Below are positions 43,253 to 51,596 of a stretch of 64,000 nt of DNA, in pieces. Numbering within the stretch: position 1 is the first letter of the stretch; each line of letters starts with the position of its first letter. This DNA is from Gaiellasilicea sp963707575 (GTDB lineage: Bacteria; Actinomycetota; Thermoleophilia; Gaiellales; Gaiellaceae): assembly GCA_963707575.1 (NCBI GenBank), contig OY970171.1:310001-374000 (forward strand), read 5' to 3'. A program made the translations under genes and the position numbers. The notes under the pieces were generated by a model that was given only the letters and a program-made list of their open reading frames with translations, was not told the DNA's origin and ran no database searches.

Positions 43253-44575
43253 CTACCCGCCGAGGAGCGCGCCGTCGAGGAAGTCGACGACGCGGCGCTC
43301 GTACTCGGCGGGCCGTACGTCGATGCCGCCCGTGTGCTCGGCCCCGGGCACCTTCCAGATCGACTTGGGCTCGCCGGCGGCGGCGAAGTACTTCGGCTGC
43401 CTGACGTCTTCGCCGCCCATCCCCGGCTCCGTGTAGATCAGGAAGACGGAGCGCGGTGCGATCCGGCCGATGCGGTCGACGATGCGGGGCGGCGGCGCGT
43501 GGTTCGCGAAGACGGTCGCCGCGGAGCGCATCACGACCTGGAGCGGCGCGAACACGATGCCCTCCGGCCCGGGCACATCGGCGTCGCCGAGCGGGAAGCC
43601 GGCTCCCTCCGAGACGACCGCCTTGAAGGCATCGGACTCCGCCGCGGCCACGAGCAGGATCTCACCGCCGACCGACGAGCCGAAGCCGCCGATCCGGTCG
43701 GGATCCACATCGGACCGGCCCTGCAGGTACTCGGCGCCCGCGATCAGGTCGCGGTCGCCGGCCCAGCGGACGAGATCGCCTTCGCTCCCGCCCTGCCCGC
43801 GCGGATCGAGCAGCAGCACGCCGTACCCGTTCCGAGCCAGCATCCGCGCCTCCTTGACCGCTGAGGCACCGGGGAAGACGACGACCGCGGCGCGGTTCTT
43901 GGAGGGAACGTAGGTCGCCGTGAGCTCGAGCGAGTCGCTCGTCGTGATCGTGACCGTCTCGTGCGGCAGGCCGATCGGATCCGCCGGCGCCGTACGGCCG
44001 ATGTGGGTGTAGCCGTACGCGAAGGCGATGGGGAAGACCACGAGGACCAGGATCGCCAGCGCCGCGACTGCGCCGACGACCGTCGCCAGCGCGCGACGCG
44101 CCAAGCGGCGCCGCCGCGACCCGCCGCGCTTGCGCGCCTTCCAGAGCGTGACCGGCCCGGTCCCGATCAGGATCGCGCCCGCCGCGATCGCGAGCAGGCC
44201 GGTGTAGTGGGCGCCCTCGGCACTGCCGTCGAGCACGTAGTAGGCGCCCGGGAAGCCGACGGCGATCCCGAGCGCGCCGAACGTCATCGCGGTCGCGGCA
44301 CGCAGCCACGCCGGCAGCCGCGGGTAGGCGGCGGCGACGCCCAGCAGGATCGCAACGGGGATGAGCCCGCTCGCCAGGTGGTCCGCGCCGGAGGTCCCGG
44401 GCTGGGGTTGCAGATAGTTCTCGTCGACCACGTGGAGCGCTATCGCACCGAGCGCGAGCCGCACCAGGCCGATCTCCGTACGCGCGAAAGCGGCCGCTCG
44501 GGAGAGCCCGCTGCGCCACGCTACTCCGGATGCGCTGCTAGCGTCGGGCGGATTCGCGAGCGAGTGGTCGGTCAT
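43253..44575 (-). CDS. Membrane-anchored alpha/beta hydrolase (paralogue of 28119-29417)
   Basis: 440 aa from ATG 44575; a GTG at 44587 is also possible. It shares the full architecture of the first copy: about five TM helices in residues 35-190 and then the hydrolase fold, with VVVFPGASAV, nucleophile S301 in GSSVGGE, DPRGQGGSEGD, and His in AEHTGGI. The two copies also share LHVVD(E/D)xxLQP near the first helix. The -10-like block of site C falls only a few bases before the ATG, so the message may be nearly leaderless. It is followed by site B and the ABC operon. Confidence 0.85.
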   Translation of the reverse strand: MTDHSLANPPDASSASGVAWRSGLSRAAAFARTEIGLVRLALGAIALHVVDENYLQPQPGTSGADHLASGLIPVAILLGVAAAYPRLPAWLRAATAMTFGALGIAVGFPGAYYVLDGSAEGAHYTGLLAIAAGAILIGTGPVTLWKARKRGGSRRRRLARRALATVVGAVAALAILVLVVFPIAFAYGYTHIGRTAPADPIGLPHETVTITTSDSLELTATYVPSKNRAAVVVFPGASAVKEARMLARNGYGVLLLDPRGQGGSEGDLVRWAGDRDLIAGAEYLQGRSDVDPDRIGGFGSSVGGEILLVAAAESDAFKAVVSEGAGFPLGDADVPGPEGIVFAPLQVVMRSAATVFANHAPPPRIVDRIGRIAPRSVFLIYTEPGMGGEDVRQPKYFAAAGEPKSIWKVPGAEHTGGIDVRPAEYERRVVDFLDGALLGG

Positions 44576-47042
44576 CCCGATCCACACTCGCAGCCCTGCT
44601 CGCCGGGTGGAAGGCGGGAGACCGCCCGTTCACGGGTACGGGTTTCTGGTGTGTTGGCATCGACGGCACCGGGCCGGGCGCGCGCAGCCGCTCGCGGCGC
44701 TTGCGCGCGCGCAGCCACTCCGCCCCGAAGTAGCTCCCGATCACGAACGCCGCGGCACCGAGCTGGGCCACGATGCCCTCCCAGGTCGGGAAGACGCCGA
44801 ACCAGAGGCCGGCCCAGTACGGCAGGCGCAGGTCGCCGATCGGGTGCACCGGCACCCAGCCGACGACCTGGCAGACCTGGACGGTCTTCCCGACCATGAT
44901 CACGAGCACGCCGAGGATGAGGAGGCCCGTCAGCTCGAGCATGCGCCGGTGCGGGAGCTTCCGCTGCAAGGCGATCGTGAGCACGCCGACAGCTGCGACC
45001 CCGATGCCGCCGAGCACGGCTCCCTCCGCGACGTTGGCCACGCCGGCCTCGAGCGCGAGCGCCTGCATGAAGAGGACGGTCTCGAAGCCCTCGCGGTAGA
45101 CGGCCGTGAACCCGAGGGTGGCGAGACCCACGAGCTGAGCCGCCGCGACGGAGAGGCCGGCGCCCTTCAGGATGTGCTTCTTGCGCCCGTGCAGGCCGGC
45201 GAGGTGGTCACCCCAGTACACGCGGTGGAAGAACCAGTTCAGGATCAGCAGGAGCACCGCGATCGCGACGAGCGAGACGATCGCCTCGAGCTTCTCCCCA
45301 TAGCGGACGAGCGACGAGAGCACCGTTTCCGCGACGACGAACGTCAACACGGAGGCGACCAGGGCGCCGGCGGCACCGAGGAACAGCGGCCGGCGGAGCC
45401 GGCGCCGAGCGCCGACGAGCCCCGCGGTGAGCGCGGCCAGGATAAGCACGGCCTCCAGCCCCTCGCGGAAGACGATGATCGCCGTGTTCGTCACGACGGC
45501 CGCGGCCGACGTCGGCCCCGCCCCGACAGCAGCCTCCGAGTCCGCGAGCGCGGCGTCCAGGGCCGCCCGCGTCGCCATCACCTCCTCGGGTGGGGCCTTG
45601 CGCCGGATCAGCTGCGCCAGTCCCGGGAAGCCGTCGGCCCCGTACCAGAACAGGCTCTCGGTGCGGATGAAGAGGTCGGGTGCGAGGCCGCGTAGCCGTT
45701 GCTCGGGGCCGAACTCGAAGAACGCATACGCCTCGAGCCGTGCCTGCTCGGCCGCGCCGTACTCGCCCGCGCGGACGGCTCCGACGACCCGGTCGAGCGA
45801 GGTGCGGATCACGTCGAAGTCGGCGGCGGCGCCGGCGTCCTGCCACTCGTCCGGGAAGATTCCCTCGGCGAGATCGAGCGCTTCGGCCACGTGCGCCTCG
45901 ACGATGTCCTCGGACGCGACCGCCCCGCCGCGGGAGGCGTCGGCGAGCTCGGCGCCGATCGTGGCGACGAGCTCCTCGATCCGGCCGACGGCAACGGCGT
46001 CACGCTTGGTCAGCACGCTCTCGAGGTCCGCGAAGGCCTGAGCTGCGCCGTCGCGGAAGGTGACCGCCTCCTGGATCTCGAAGGGGACCGTCACCTTCCC
46101 GTCGGCGACTCCACGTCCGTACTCGACCGGCACGAGCGCGAGGAAGCGAAGGAACTGCCCTGCGCGCCGGACCTCCTCCTCCCGTGACAGCGGCGCCGCA
46201 CGGAAGCCGTGGAGGACCTCGTCCACCGCCTCCCGGGCCCTGCCGTAGGCAGCGGCGTCGCGGTCGAGCCCGGCGGCGGCCAGACCGTCGAAGGCTGTGC
46301 GCGCCTCCGCGGCAGCGGCCGCGCCACGCTGACCCCGGTAGGAGGGCTCCAGCACGGCGAAATACCCACGGGCGAGGGCACTCTCGGAGGCGACCCGCGT
46401 GGCGAAGCCACGCCCACGCGCCTCTCCCCCCGTCTCGAGCGACGTACGGAGGCGCGCCTGGTACGTGTCGAGGTAGTCCGCCCGCACGGCCGCGAGCGCC
46501 GCCTTTCGCGAGCCTCGACCGTCTGCGAGCAGAGCGACCGCGAGCGTCGCGTCGGCTCCGGGACGCGAGAAGCGGGTGGGTGGCCGGAACTCGCGCACGA
46601 GTAGCCAGCGCTCGGCCTCGGCGACGTCGCCGCGCCCGAGGCTCGCCAGCACCCTCCGGTAGGCGGCGCCGAGCACCGCCGTCTGGAGCCCCGCTCGACC
46701 GGCGGCGAGGTCGACCTCGTCGCCGCGGACCACGGCGCGCTCGACGCCGAGGTAGGCCGCTCCAAGCTCCTGCTCGCCGAGGAGGGCAGCGAGTCTGGAG
46801 ACGATCGGCGCTCCTTCCCGTACACGCTCCCGGGCACGGGCTTCCTCGCCCATGATCAGCGCCCGCTCGGCGTCCGCGAGCGTCGTCCGCAGGTCTGCTG
46901 CGAGCCTCCAGGGAGGCTCGTCCGCCCCTTGGGCAGCCTGAGCAGGCTGGGCCGCCTGGGCCCAGACGAGCGCGGCGAGCAGCGCGGCGAGCGCCAGCAG
47001 GCGCCCGCGCGCGCCCCGTGGGCTACTGCTCGATCGCAACAC
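44538..47042 (-). CDS. FTR1-family iron permease with long N-terminal helical domain
   Basis: 834 aa from a GTG overlapping the lipoprotein gene. A signal-like segment (1-38) and a large, mostly helical outside domain (about 40-500) precede an FTR1 permease of about seven helices. The two iron-binding REGLE-type motifs are FREGLEAVLIL (near 525) and YREGFETVLFM (near 648). The basic tail (RARKRRERLR...) reads on for about 50 residues, through site C and into the start of the hydrolase gene, with a 38-bp gene overlap. Iron uptake with the upstream EfeO-like lipoprotein is the likely role. A peroxidase (EfeB) is not present. Confidence 0.87.
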   Translation of the reverse strand: MLRSSSSPRGARGRLLALAALLAALVWAQAAQPAQAAQGADEPPWRLAADLRTTLADAERALIMGEEARARERVREGAPIVSRLAALLGEQELGAAYLGVERAVVRGDEVDLAAGRAGLQTAVLGAAYRRVLASLGRGDVAEAERWLLVREFRPPTRFSRPGADATLAVALLADGRGSRKAALAAVRADYLDTYQARLRTSLETGGEARGRGFATRVASESALARGYFAVLEPSYRGQRGAAAAAEARTAFDGLAAAGLDRDAAAYGRAREAVDEVLHGFRAAPLSREEEVRRAGQFLRFLALVPVEYGRGVADGKVTVPFEIQEAVTFRDGAAQAFADLESVLTKRDAVAVGRIEELVATIGAELADASRGGAVASEDIVEAHVAEALDLAEGIFPDEWQDAGAAADFDVIRTSLDRVVGAVRAGEYGAAEQARLEAYAFFEFGPEQRLRGLAPDLFIRTESLFWYGADGFPGLAQLIRRKAPPEEVMATRAALDAALADSEAAVGAGPTSAAAVVTNTAIIVFREGLEAVLILAALTAGLVGARRRLRRPLFLGAAGALVASVLTFVVAETVLSSLVRYGEKLEAIVSLVAIAVLLLILNWFFHRVYWGDHLAGLHGRKKHILKGAGLSVAAAQLVGLATLGFTAVYREGFETVLFMQALALEAGVANVAEGAVLGGIGVAAVGVLTIALQRKLPHRRMLELTGLLILGVLVIMVGKTVQVCQVVGWVPVHPIGDLRLPYWAGLWFGVFPTWEGIVAQLGAAAFVIGSYFGAEWLRARKRRERLRAPGPVPSMPTHQKPVPVNGRSPAFHPASRAASVDRDDRPLARESARR
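44609..44651 (-). promoter_or_regulatory. Conserved 43-bp element, site C (upstream of the second hydrolase)
   Basis: Third copy, again 43 bp with GGAAGGCGGG and CGGGTTTCTGGTG ends; the middle is more diverged. It lies inside the 3' end of the FTR1 reading frame, so the sequence carries both roles. A GCGAGTGTGGATC block lies about 17 bp after the TTCC, as at sites A and B. Confidence 0.7.
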
Positions 47043-48159
47043 CGAGCTGCGCTGCCGCCTGCGAGACCTGACCTGCGATTGCCGTCGCGCGCTCCTGCGC
47101 CTCGGTACCGAGCGTGTCGGCCTGCTCCGGTGTGAAGCGCTTCCCCGCCTGTTCCTGGTCGTGGAGCTGCGCGATGAAGCCGCGCAGGTCGCTCAGCTCA
47201 CGTCCGGTCTGGGCCGCTTTGGCCTCGTCGATCTGGCCGACCGCGGGCTCGACGCCGTCGTAGATCACTTCCAGGCCGGTGAGGATGTCGCGGATGTCGG
47301 AGAGCCGGGAGACGACGTTGAACGACTCGGCGCTCGCGGCGTCGCCCGCGACGAAGCGGGAGTCCTTCCACTGGCCGAAGTACTCGCTCATCGTCGGCAC
47401 CATCACGACGACGGCCGTGAAGGCGTCCGAGGCGGAGGGAGCCCAGTCCTCGCCGGCTGCGTCGAGCTCCTTCGCGTAGCTGTCGAAGGTCTCGCTGGCG
47501 GCCAGGAGGAGGCCGGGATCCGGCAGGACCTCTCCGAACTCCTGCTTCCCGTCTCCGTCGAGATCGGCCGGAACGCCGGGGTGAGGGATCGCCGCAGGCA
47601 GCGTCCCCCAGAGCGCGCCCTCGGTGAGGTTGAAGAGGTTCCCGGGCTGCTCGAGCGTCGTGTCGTCGGGCAGCGTCAGGTCGAAGGGAACGGCGCTCTC
47701 GGGATCCTCGGCGGCGCTCGAGCCGGCGTCGAGGATGACGTCGAACTCGGCGAGCGACGGTGTCCCGGCGACGATGCCCTCGACACGCTCGTAGTAGGGG
47801 TTGCCCTCGATCCACGCGGCCTTCATCTCCTCGAGGAGCGGCCCGATTTCGTCCGCCTCCGCCGCCCAGAGCGCCTCCAGGTCGAAGTCCTCGGCCTCAG
47901 CGAGGTTGTAATAGCTCGCGGCCAACTCGTTGAACTCCTTCGTGAAGCCGGCCAGGCGGTCGGTGTGCTCGCCGAGAAAGCTCTTCACGCCCGCGAGCTG
48001 CGCAGCGGAGACGGGACCCGTCTCGGCGGGCGCGCTCGTGGTCGCGGCGGGGGGCGCCGACGTCGAGTCGTCTCCTCCACAGGCTGCGAGCCCAAGCACG
48101 AGCAGTGCGAGAGCTCCAAGTCGGAGCAGCGATCCCGGGCGGATCCGATCGACGTGCAA
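47023..48159 (-). CDS. EfeO/imelysin-like iron-uptake lipoprotein
   Basis: 378 aa from a TTG at 48159 with AAGGGAG 5-6 nt upstream; earlier starts are possible. Lipobox LAAC at about residues 22-25 is followed by a low-complexity Ala/Thr/Ser linker. The rest is a helical imelysin-like (M75) fold: VKSFLGEHTDRLAGFTKEF, then ASYYNLAEAEDFDLEALW and a C-terminal four-helix half. I do not see a clear GxHxxE metal motif, so the assignment rests on fold, position and length. It lies directly upstream of the FTR1 permease (20-bp overlap), forming a two-gene iron operon. Confidence 0.7.
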   Translation of the reverse strand: MHVDRIRPGSLLRLGALALLVLGLAACGGDDSTSAPPAATTSAPAETGPVSAAQLAGVKSFLGEHTDRLAGFTKEFNELAASYYNLAEAEDFDLEALWAAEADEIGPLLEEMKAAWIEGNPYYERVEGIVAGTPSLAEFDVILDAGSSAAEDPESAVPFDLTLPDDTTLEQPGNLFNLTEGALWGTLPAAIPHPGVPADLDGDGKQEFGEVLPDPGLLLAASETFDSYAKELDAAGEDWAPSASDAFTAVVVMVPTMSEYFGQWKDSRFVAGDAASAESFNVVSRLSDIRDILTGLEVIYDGVEPAVGQIDEAKAAQTGRELSDLRGFIAQLHDQEQAGKRFTPEQADTLGTEAQERATAIAGQVSQAAAQLGVAIEQ

Positions 48160-48222
48160 TGCAACTCCCTTCGTTCGAGCGTGCTCGAGGTCAGTGCCGA
48201 CCATAGTCGAGATTCGGCAGTT

Positions 48223-48242
48223 CTGTAAGGGCAGCCTGACAG
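48223..48242. promoter_or_regulatory. Interrupted palindrome CTGTNAGG-N4-CCTNACAG
   Basis: A perfect 8+8 dyad, apart from the two central-arm N positions, lies 63 bp upstream of the iron-lipoprotein start and about 130 bp before the divergent DUF4097-like gene. The AGG...CCT core is reminiscent of DtxR/IdeR half-sites, but the spacing (4 instead of 9) does not fit the IdeR consensus. It is probably an operator, regulator unknown. Confidence 0.45.
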
Positions 48243-48370
48243 GATACGTGAGGGGCGCCGCTCCGCACTACGACAAGGGAGAAACCGCGCTCCGGGCGAG
48301 CGGGCTGCTCCACCAGGACCGCGGCACTCGGCTCCTAGCTTGAGGGCACCCCAAAAGGAGCAGCTAAATC

Positions 48371-49087
48371 ATGAGCAAGAAGAAAAAGGCCGCGATCGTC
48401 GCAGGCGCCGTGATCGGATCCACGGGCGTCTTCTTCGGCGCAGTGCTCGCCATCAACACCCTGCTGGACAGCAAGACGACCAAGCAATACTCCGTGTCGG
48501 AGCCCGTCACCGAGCTGATCGTCAGCTCCGGCGCAGGCAACGTCGAGATCGTCGCGACCTCGGCCGACCGCGTGACCGTCCAGCAGACGACGCACTGGGT
48601 GACGGACGAGCCCACGCCGAAGAAGACCCTCGCCGACGGCGTCCTCACGCTCGCCGACTCGGACGACTGCCGCGGTGGCTGGACGCTGCTCCGCTGCGAG
48701 ACCGACTACCGGATCGAGGTCCCGCGCGACCTCGCCGTCTCGATCAACGCGAACGCCGGCGACGTGACCGTGACGGGGCTCGCCGGCCGGGTCGCCCTCG
48801 AGTCCGATGCGGGCAACGTGAAAGGCACCGAGCTCGGCGCCTCGCACGTGCAGGCCTCGACCGACGCCGGCGACGTTCGGCTCTCGTTCACGGTCGCGCC
48901 GACCTCGGTCGACGCCGAGACGGACGCCGGCAACCTCGACATCGATCTCCCCCGCGCCGAGTACGCCCTCGATCTGGACACGGACGCAGGCGACACGTCG
49001 GTGGAGGGGATCGTCCGGTACGACCTTGCCCCGCACTCGGTGACCGCCGAGACCGATGCCGGCGACCTCACCATCCGCGGCAACTGA
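48371..49087 (+). CDS. DUF4097-like beta-helix protein with N-terminal TM anchor
   Basis: 238 aa with AAAAGGAG well upstream. KKKK followed by a hydrophobic helix (AAIVAGAVIGSTGVFFGAVLAI) anchors it, with the bulk outside. The rest has repeated turns with an AGD/AGN motif: GAGNVEIVA, NAGDVTVTG, DAGNVKGTE, DAGDVRLS, DAGNLDID, DAGDTSVEG, DAGDLTIRG, about every 20 residues, consistent with a beta-helix of the DUF4097 (putative adhesin) family. Two Cys (DDCRGG and RCETD) could pair. It is divergent from the iron operon. Confidence 0.8.
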   Translation: MSKKKKAAIVAGAVIGSTGVFFGAVLAINTLLDSKTTKQYSVSEPVTELIVSSGAGNVEIVATSADRVTVQQTTHWVTDEPTPKKTLADGVLTLADSDDCRGGWTLLRCETDYRIEVPRDLAVSINANAGDVTVTGLAGRVALESDAGNVKGTELGASHVQASTDAGDVRLSFTVAPTSVDAETDAGNLDIDLPRAEYALDLDTDAGDTSVEGIVRYDLAPHSVTAETDAGDLTIRGN

Positions 49088-49105
49088 GCACTCGCTTCTG
49101 CCACC

Positions 49106-49134
49106 GCAGGGGCCGGCATGACGCCGGCCTCTGC
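49106..49134 (+). terminator. Terminator hairpin after the DUF4097-like gene
   Basis: GCAGGGGCCGGC (49106-49117) pairs with GCCGGCCTCTGC (49123-49134) with one G-T wobble, and is followed by GTTTG. It lies 18 bp after the stop codon. Confidence 0.65.
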
Positions 49135-49237
49135 GTTTGCCCCGCCGAGTGCCGGCCGAGGATGTCGGCTACGGTGAGGGGGAACCGGCTGTGCTGGCGC
49201 CTCGGCGCCGCGCCGGAATCTCTACGGAAGGGACGCG

Positions 49238-51529
49238 GTGCGTACCGCGATTGTCTCGAGCTACCCGCCGCGCGCGTGCGGGATCGGCGCGTTCGCGGCC
49301 GACGTGCGGGCCGCACTCCTGGGCGTCGAAGGCGTCGACCGCGTCGACAAGGTCGTGGTCGTCAACGAGCCGTCTCGGCCCCAGCGCCCCGGTCTCGTCG
49401 CCACGATCACCCAGGCCGTCCGCGGCGACTATCTCCGCGCGGCGCGAATTCTCGGCCGGCTGGACGTCGACGTCGTCCTCCTCCAGCACGAGTACGGGAT
49501 CTTCGGCGGTAGGGACGGCGCCTACGTGGTCTCGCTGGCCGAAGAGCTCTCGCAGCCGCTCGTCGTGACGCTCCATACCGTGCTGTCGGAGCCGACGGCC
49601 CATCAGGCCGAGGTTCTCGCGGCCCTGTGCCGCCAGGCCGAGCTCGTGATCGTGATGACGGAGACCGCGCGTCGGCTGCTGGTGGAGACGGAGACGTGCA
49701 GCGCCGAGAAGATCCGGGTCGTGCCGCACGGCGCGCCCCCGGTGCTCGCGCAGCGCGCCGCGGCGTATGCGGCGAAGCGCGCCACGGGCGACGGCCCCCC
49801 GTTGCACGCGACCTACGACGCCGGCGATTCGCGGTTCCTGCTCTCCACGTTCGGTCTGATCTCCGCGGGCAAGGGTCTCGAGACGGTGATCGAGGCGCTG
49901 CCGGCGATCCTCGAGCGCCACCCGGAAGTGCTCTACGTGGTGGCCGGCCGGACGCACCCGGACGTGGCGCACCGCGAGGGCGAGCGCTATCGGCTGAAGC
50001 TCGAGCAGGCCGTGCTCGACCTCGGCCTCGAGGATCACGTCGAGTTCGACGACCGCTTTCTGACGATCGAGGAGATCGCCGACCTGCTCGCAGCGACCGA
50101 CGTCTTCGTCACCCCGTACCGGGGGCGCGAGCAGATCGCCTCGGGCGCGCTCACCTTCGGCCTCGCAGCCGGCTGCGGAGTCGTCTCGACGCCCTACTGG
50201 TACGCGCAGGACATGCTCGCGTCGGGGGCCGGCGAGCTCGTGCCGTTCGGCGACTCCACAGCGCTCGCGGACGCCGTCTGCCGCTACATCGAGGAGCCGG
50301 ATCGGCTCGACGCCGCCCGGGCCGAGGCGCGCCGGATCGGGGCACAACTGGCCTGGCCGTCGGTCGCTGAGGCCACGGCAGCGGTGCTGAAGGAGGCCGT
50401 CGAGCTGGCGCCGCGCCGCCGCCGGCCGCTCGCCCGCCTCGACCCGCAACTCGTGAGCATGCGCACCGACCACCTGCTCACGCTCGTCGACGACGTCGGG
50501 ATCGTGCAGCACGCGAACGGCGTGATCCCGAATCGGGAGACCGGCTACTGCGTCGACGATGTCGCGCGCCTCGCAGTCGTCGCGCTCGAGCTCGCCCGCC
50601 GCGGCGACGAGCAGGTCTGGACGTCGATCGTCTACCGCTCGCTCGCGTTCCTGCAGGACGCGACCGATCCGCGGGCAGGTATGCGGAACTTCATGGGATA
50701 CGACCGGCGCTGGCACGACGAGCCCCACGTCGGGGATCACGTCGGCCGTTCGGTCTGGGCACTCGGCGAGGTGCTCTCGACGGCCTGGGTGCCTGCGGTC
50801 GTCAGCCCGACGCAGCGCTTGCTCGACGCGATCGTCGGCACGCTCGGACCGGAGACGTCGTTGCGCACCGGCGCCTACGCCGTCCTCGGACTGGCGCGCC
50901 TCGATCCCGACCGCCTCCAGCCGGCCGCGCAGCAACTGCTGGAACGAGTCGTCGAACAGCTGGCCGACGCGTTCGAGACGCACGCCTCCGGCGAGTGGCG
51001 CTGGTTCGAGGACGCGCTCACCTACGACAATGCGTCACTCCCCCATGCCCTGATCGTCGGCGGCGCAGCGCTCGGCCGCAACGATCTCACCGAGACCGGC
51101 CTCGACGCGCTCCGGTGGCTCGGCGACGAGTCCGGGCTCGAGGACGGCACGCTGCGCCTGACCGGCCATCACGGCCGCGATCGCACCGAGCCGGGCCCCG
51201 GAGGCGGCGACGAGCAACCGCTGGACGCTTCCGCCTTCGTCTCCGCGGAGCTGGCCGCGTTCTCGGTCACCGGCGATCCTGATCACGCGCTGCGCGCGCA
51301 ACGCGCCTTCGACTGGTTCCTCGGTCGCAACCGCCTCCGTCAGCCGCTGTACGACTTCGCCACCGGCGGCTGCAGCGACGGCTTGGGCGAGGAGACGACC
51401 AACGACAATCAGGGCGCCGAGTCGACGCTCGCCGTCCATCGCGCGGCGCAGCTGCTCGACGCGGCCGGCCTGCCGGCCGTGCTCCGACAGCGCACGCGCG
51501 AGGCCACGGCGGCCGTGGCGATCGCTTGA
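49238..51529 (+). CDS. Family 4 glycosyltransferase fused to an (alpha/alpha)6-type domain
   Basis: 763 aa from a GTG with GAAGGGA upstream. Residues 1-375 form a GT-B fold: SYPPRACGIGAFAADV at the N-terminus, VVTLHTVLSEPT, STFGLISAGKGLETVIEALP, and the nucleotide-sugar part VFVTPYRGREQIASGALTFGLAAGCGVVSTPYWYAQDML. Residues about 400-760 are helical, with RETGYCVDDVARLAVVA, HVGDHVGRSVWALGEVL and WRWFEDALTYDNASLPHALI, consistent with an alpha/alpha toroid of glycoside-hydrolase type. The neighbouring GH130 gene suggests a mannose-containing glycan or solute pathway. Which domain acts first is not evident. Confidence 0.85.
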   Translation: MRTAIVSSYPPRACGIGAFAADVRAALLGVEGVDRVDKVVVVNEPSRPQRPGLVATITQAVRGDYLRAARILGRLDVDVVLLQHEYGIFGGRDGAYVVSLAEELSQPLVVTLHTVLSEPTAHQAEVLAALCRQAELVIVMTETARRLLVETETCSAEKIRVVPHGAPPVLAQRAAAYAAKRATGDGPPLHATYDAGDSRFLLSTFGLISAGKGLETVIEALPAILERHPEVLYVVAGRTHPDVAHREGERYRLKLEQAVLDLGLEDHVEFDDRFLTIEEIADLLAATDVFVTPYRGREQIASGALTFGLAAGCGVVSTPYWYAQDMLASGAGELVPFGDSTALADAVCRYIEEPDRLDAARAEARRIGAQLAWPSVAEATAAVLKEAVELAPRRRRPLARLDPQLVSMRTDHLLTLVDDVGIVQHANGVIPNRETGYCVDDVARLAVVALELARRGDEQVWTSIVYRSLAFLQDATDPRAGMRNFMGYDRRWHDEPHVGDHVGRSVWALGEVLSTAWVPAVVSPTQRLLDAIVGTLGPETSLRTGAYAVLGLARLDPDRLQPAAQQLLERVVEQLADAFETHASGEWRWFEDALTYDNASLPHALIVGGAALGRNDLTETGLDALRWLGDESGLEDGTLRLTGHHGRDRTEPGPGGGDEQPLDASAFVSAELAAFSVTGDPDHALRAQRAFDWFLGRNRLRQPLYDFATGGCSDGLGEETTNDNQGAESTLAVHRAAQLLDAAGLPAVLRQRTREATAAVAIA

Positions 51530-51546
51530 GCGGCGTAGGCTCGACG

Positions 51547-51586
51547 GAGCCGCTCCAGGAGCGGAGGCGGCGGCTCAGCCGCCGCC
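51547..51586 (+). other. Alternative hairpins in the leader of the GH130 gene
   Basis: Two tandem hairpins, CCGCTCC-A-GGAGCGG (51550-51564) and GGCGGCGGCT-C-AGCCGCCGCC (51566-51586), compete with a third pairing, GAGCCGC (51547-51553) with GCGGCTC (51570-51576). They fill the gap between the glycosyltransferase stop and the GGGAGCGGG ribosome site of the next gene. They could tune translation or stabilise the intercistronic message. Confidence 0.45.
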
Positions 51587-51596
51587 GGGAGCGGGC

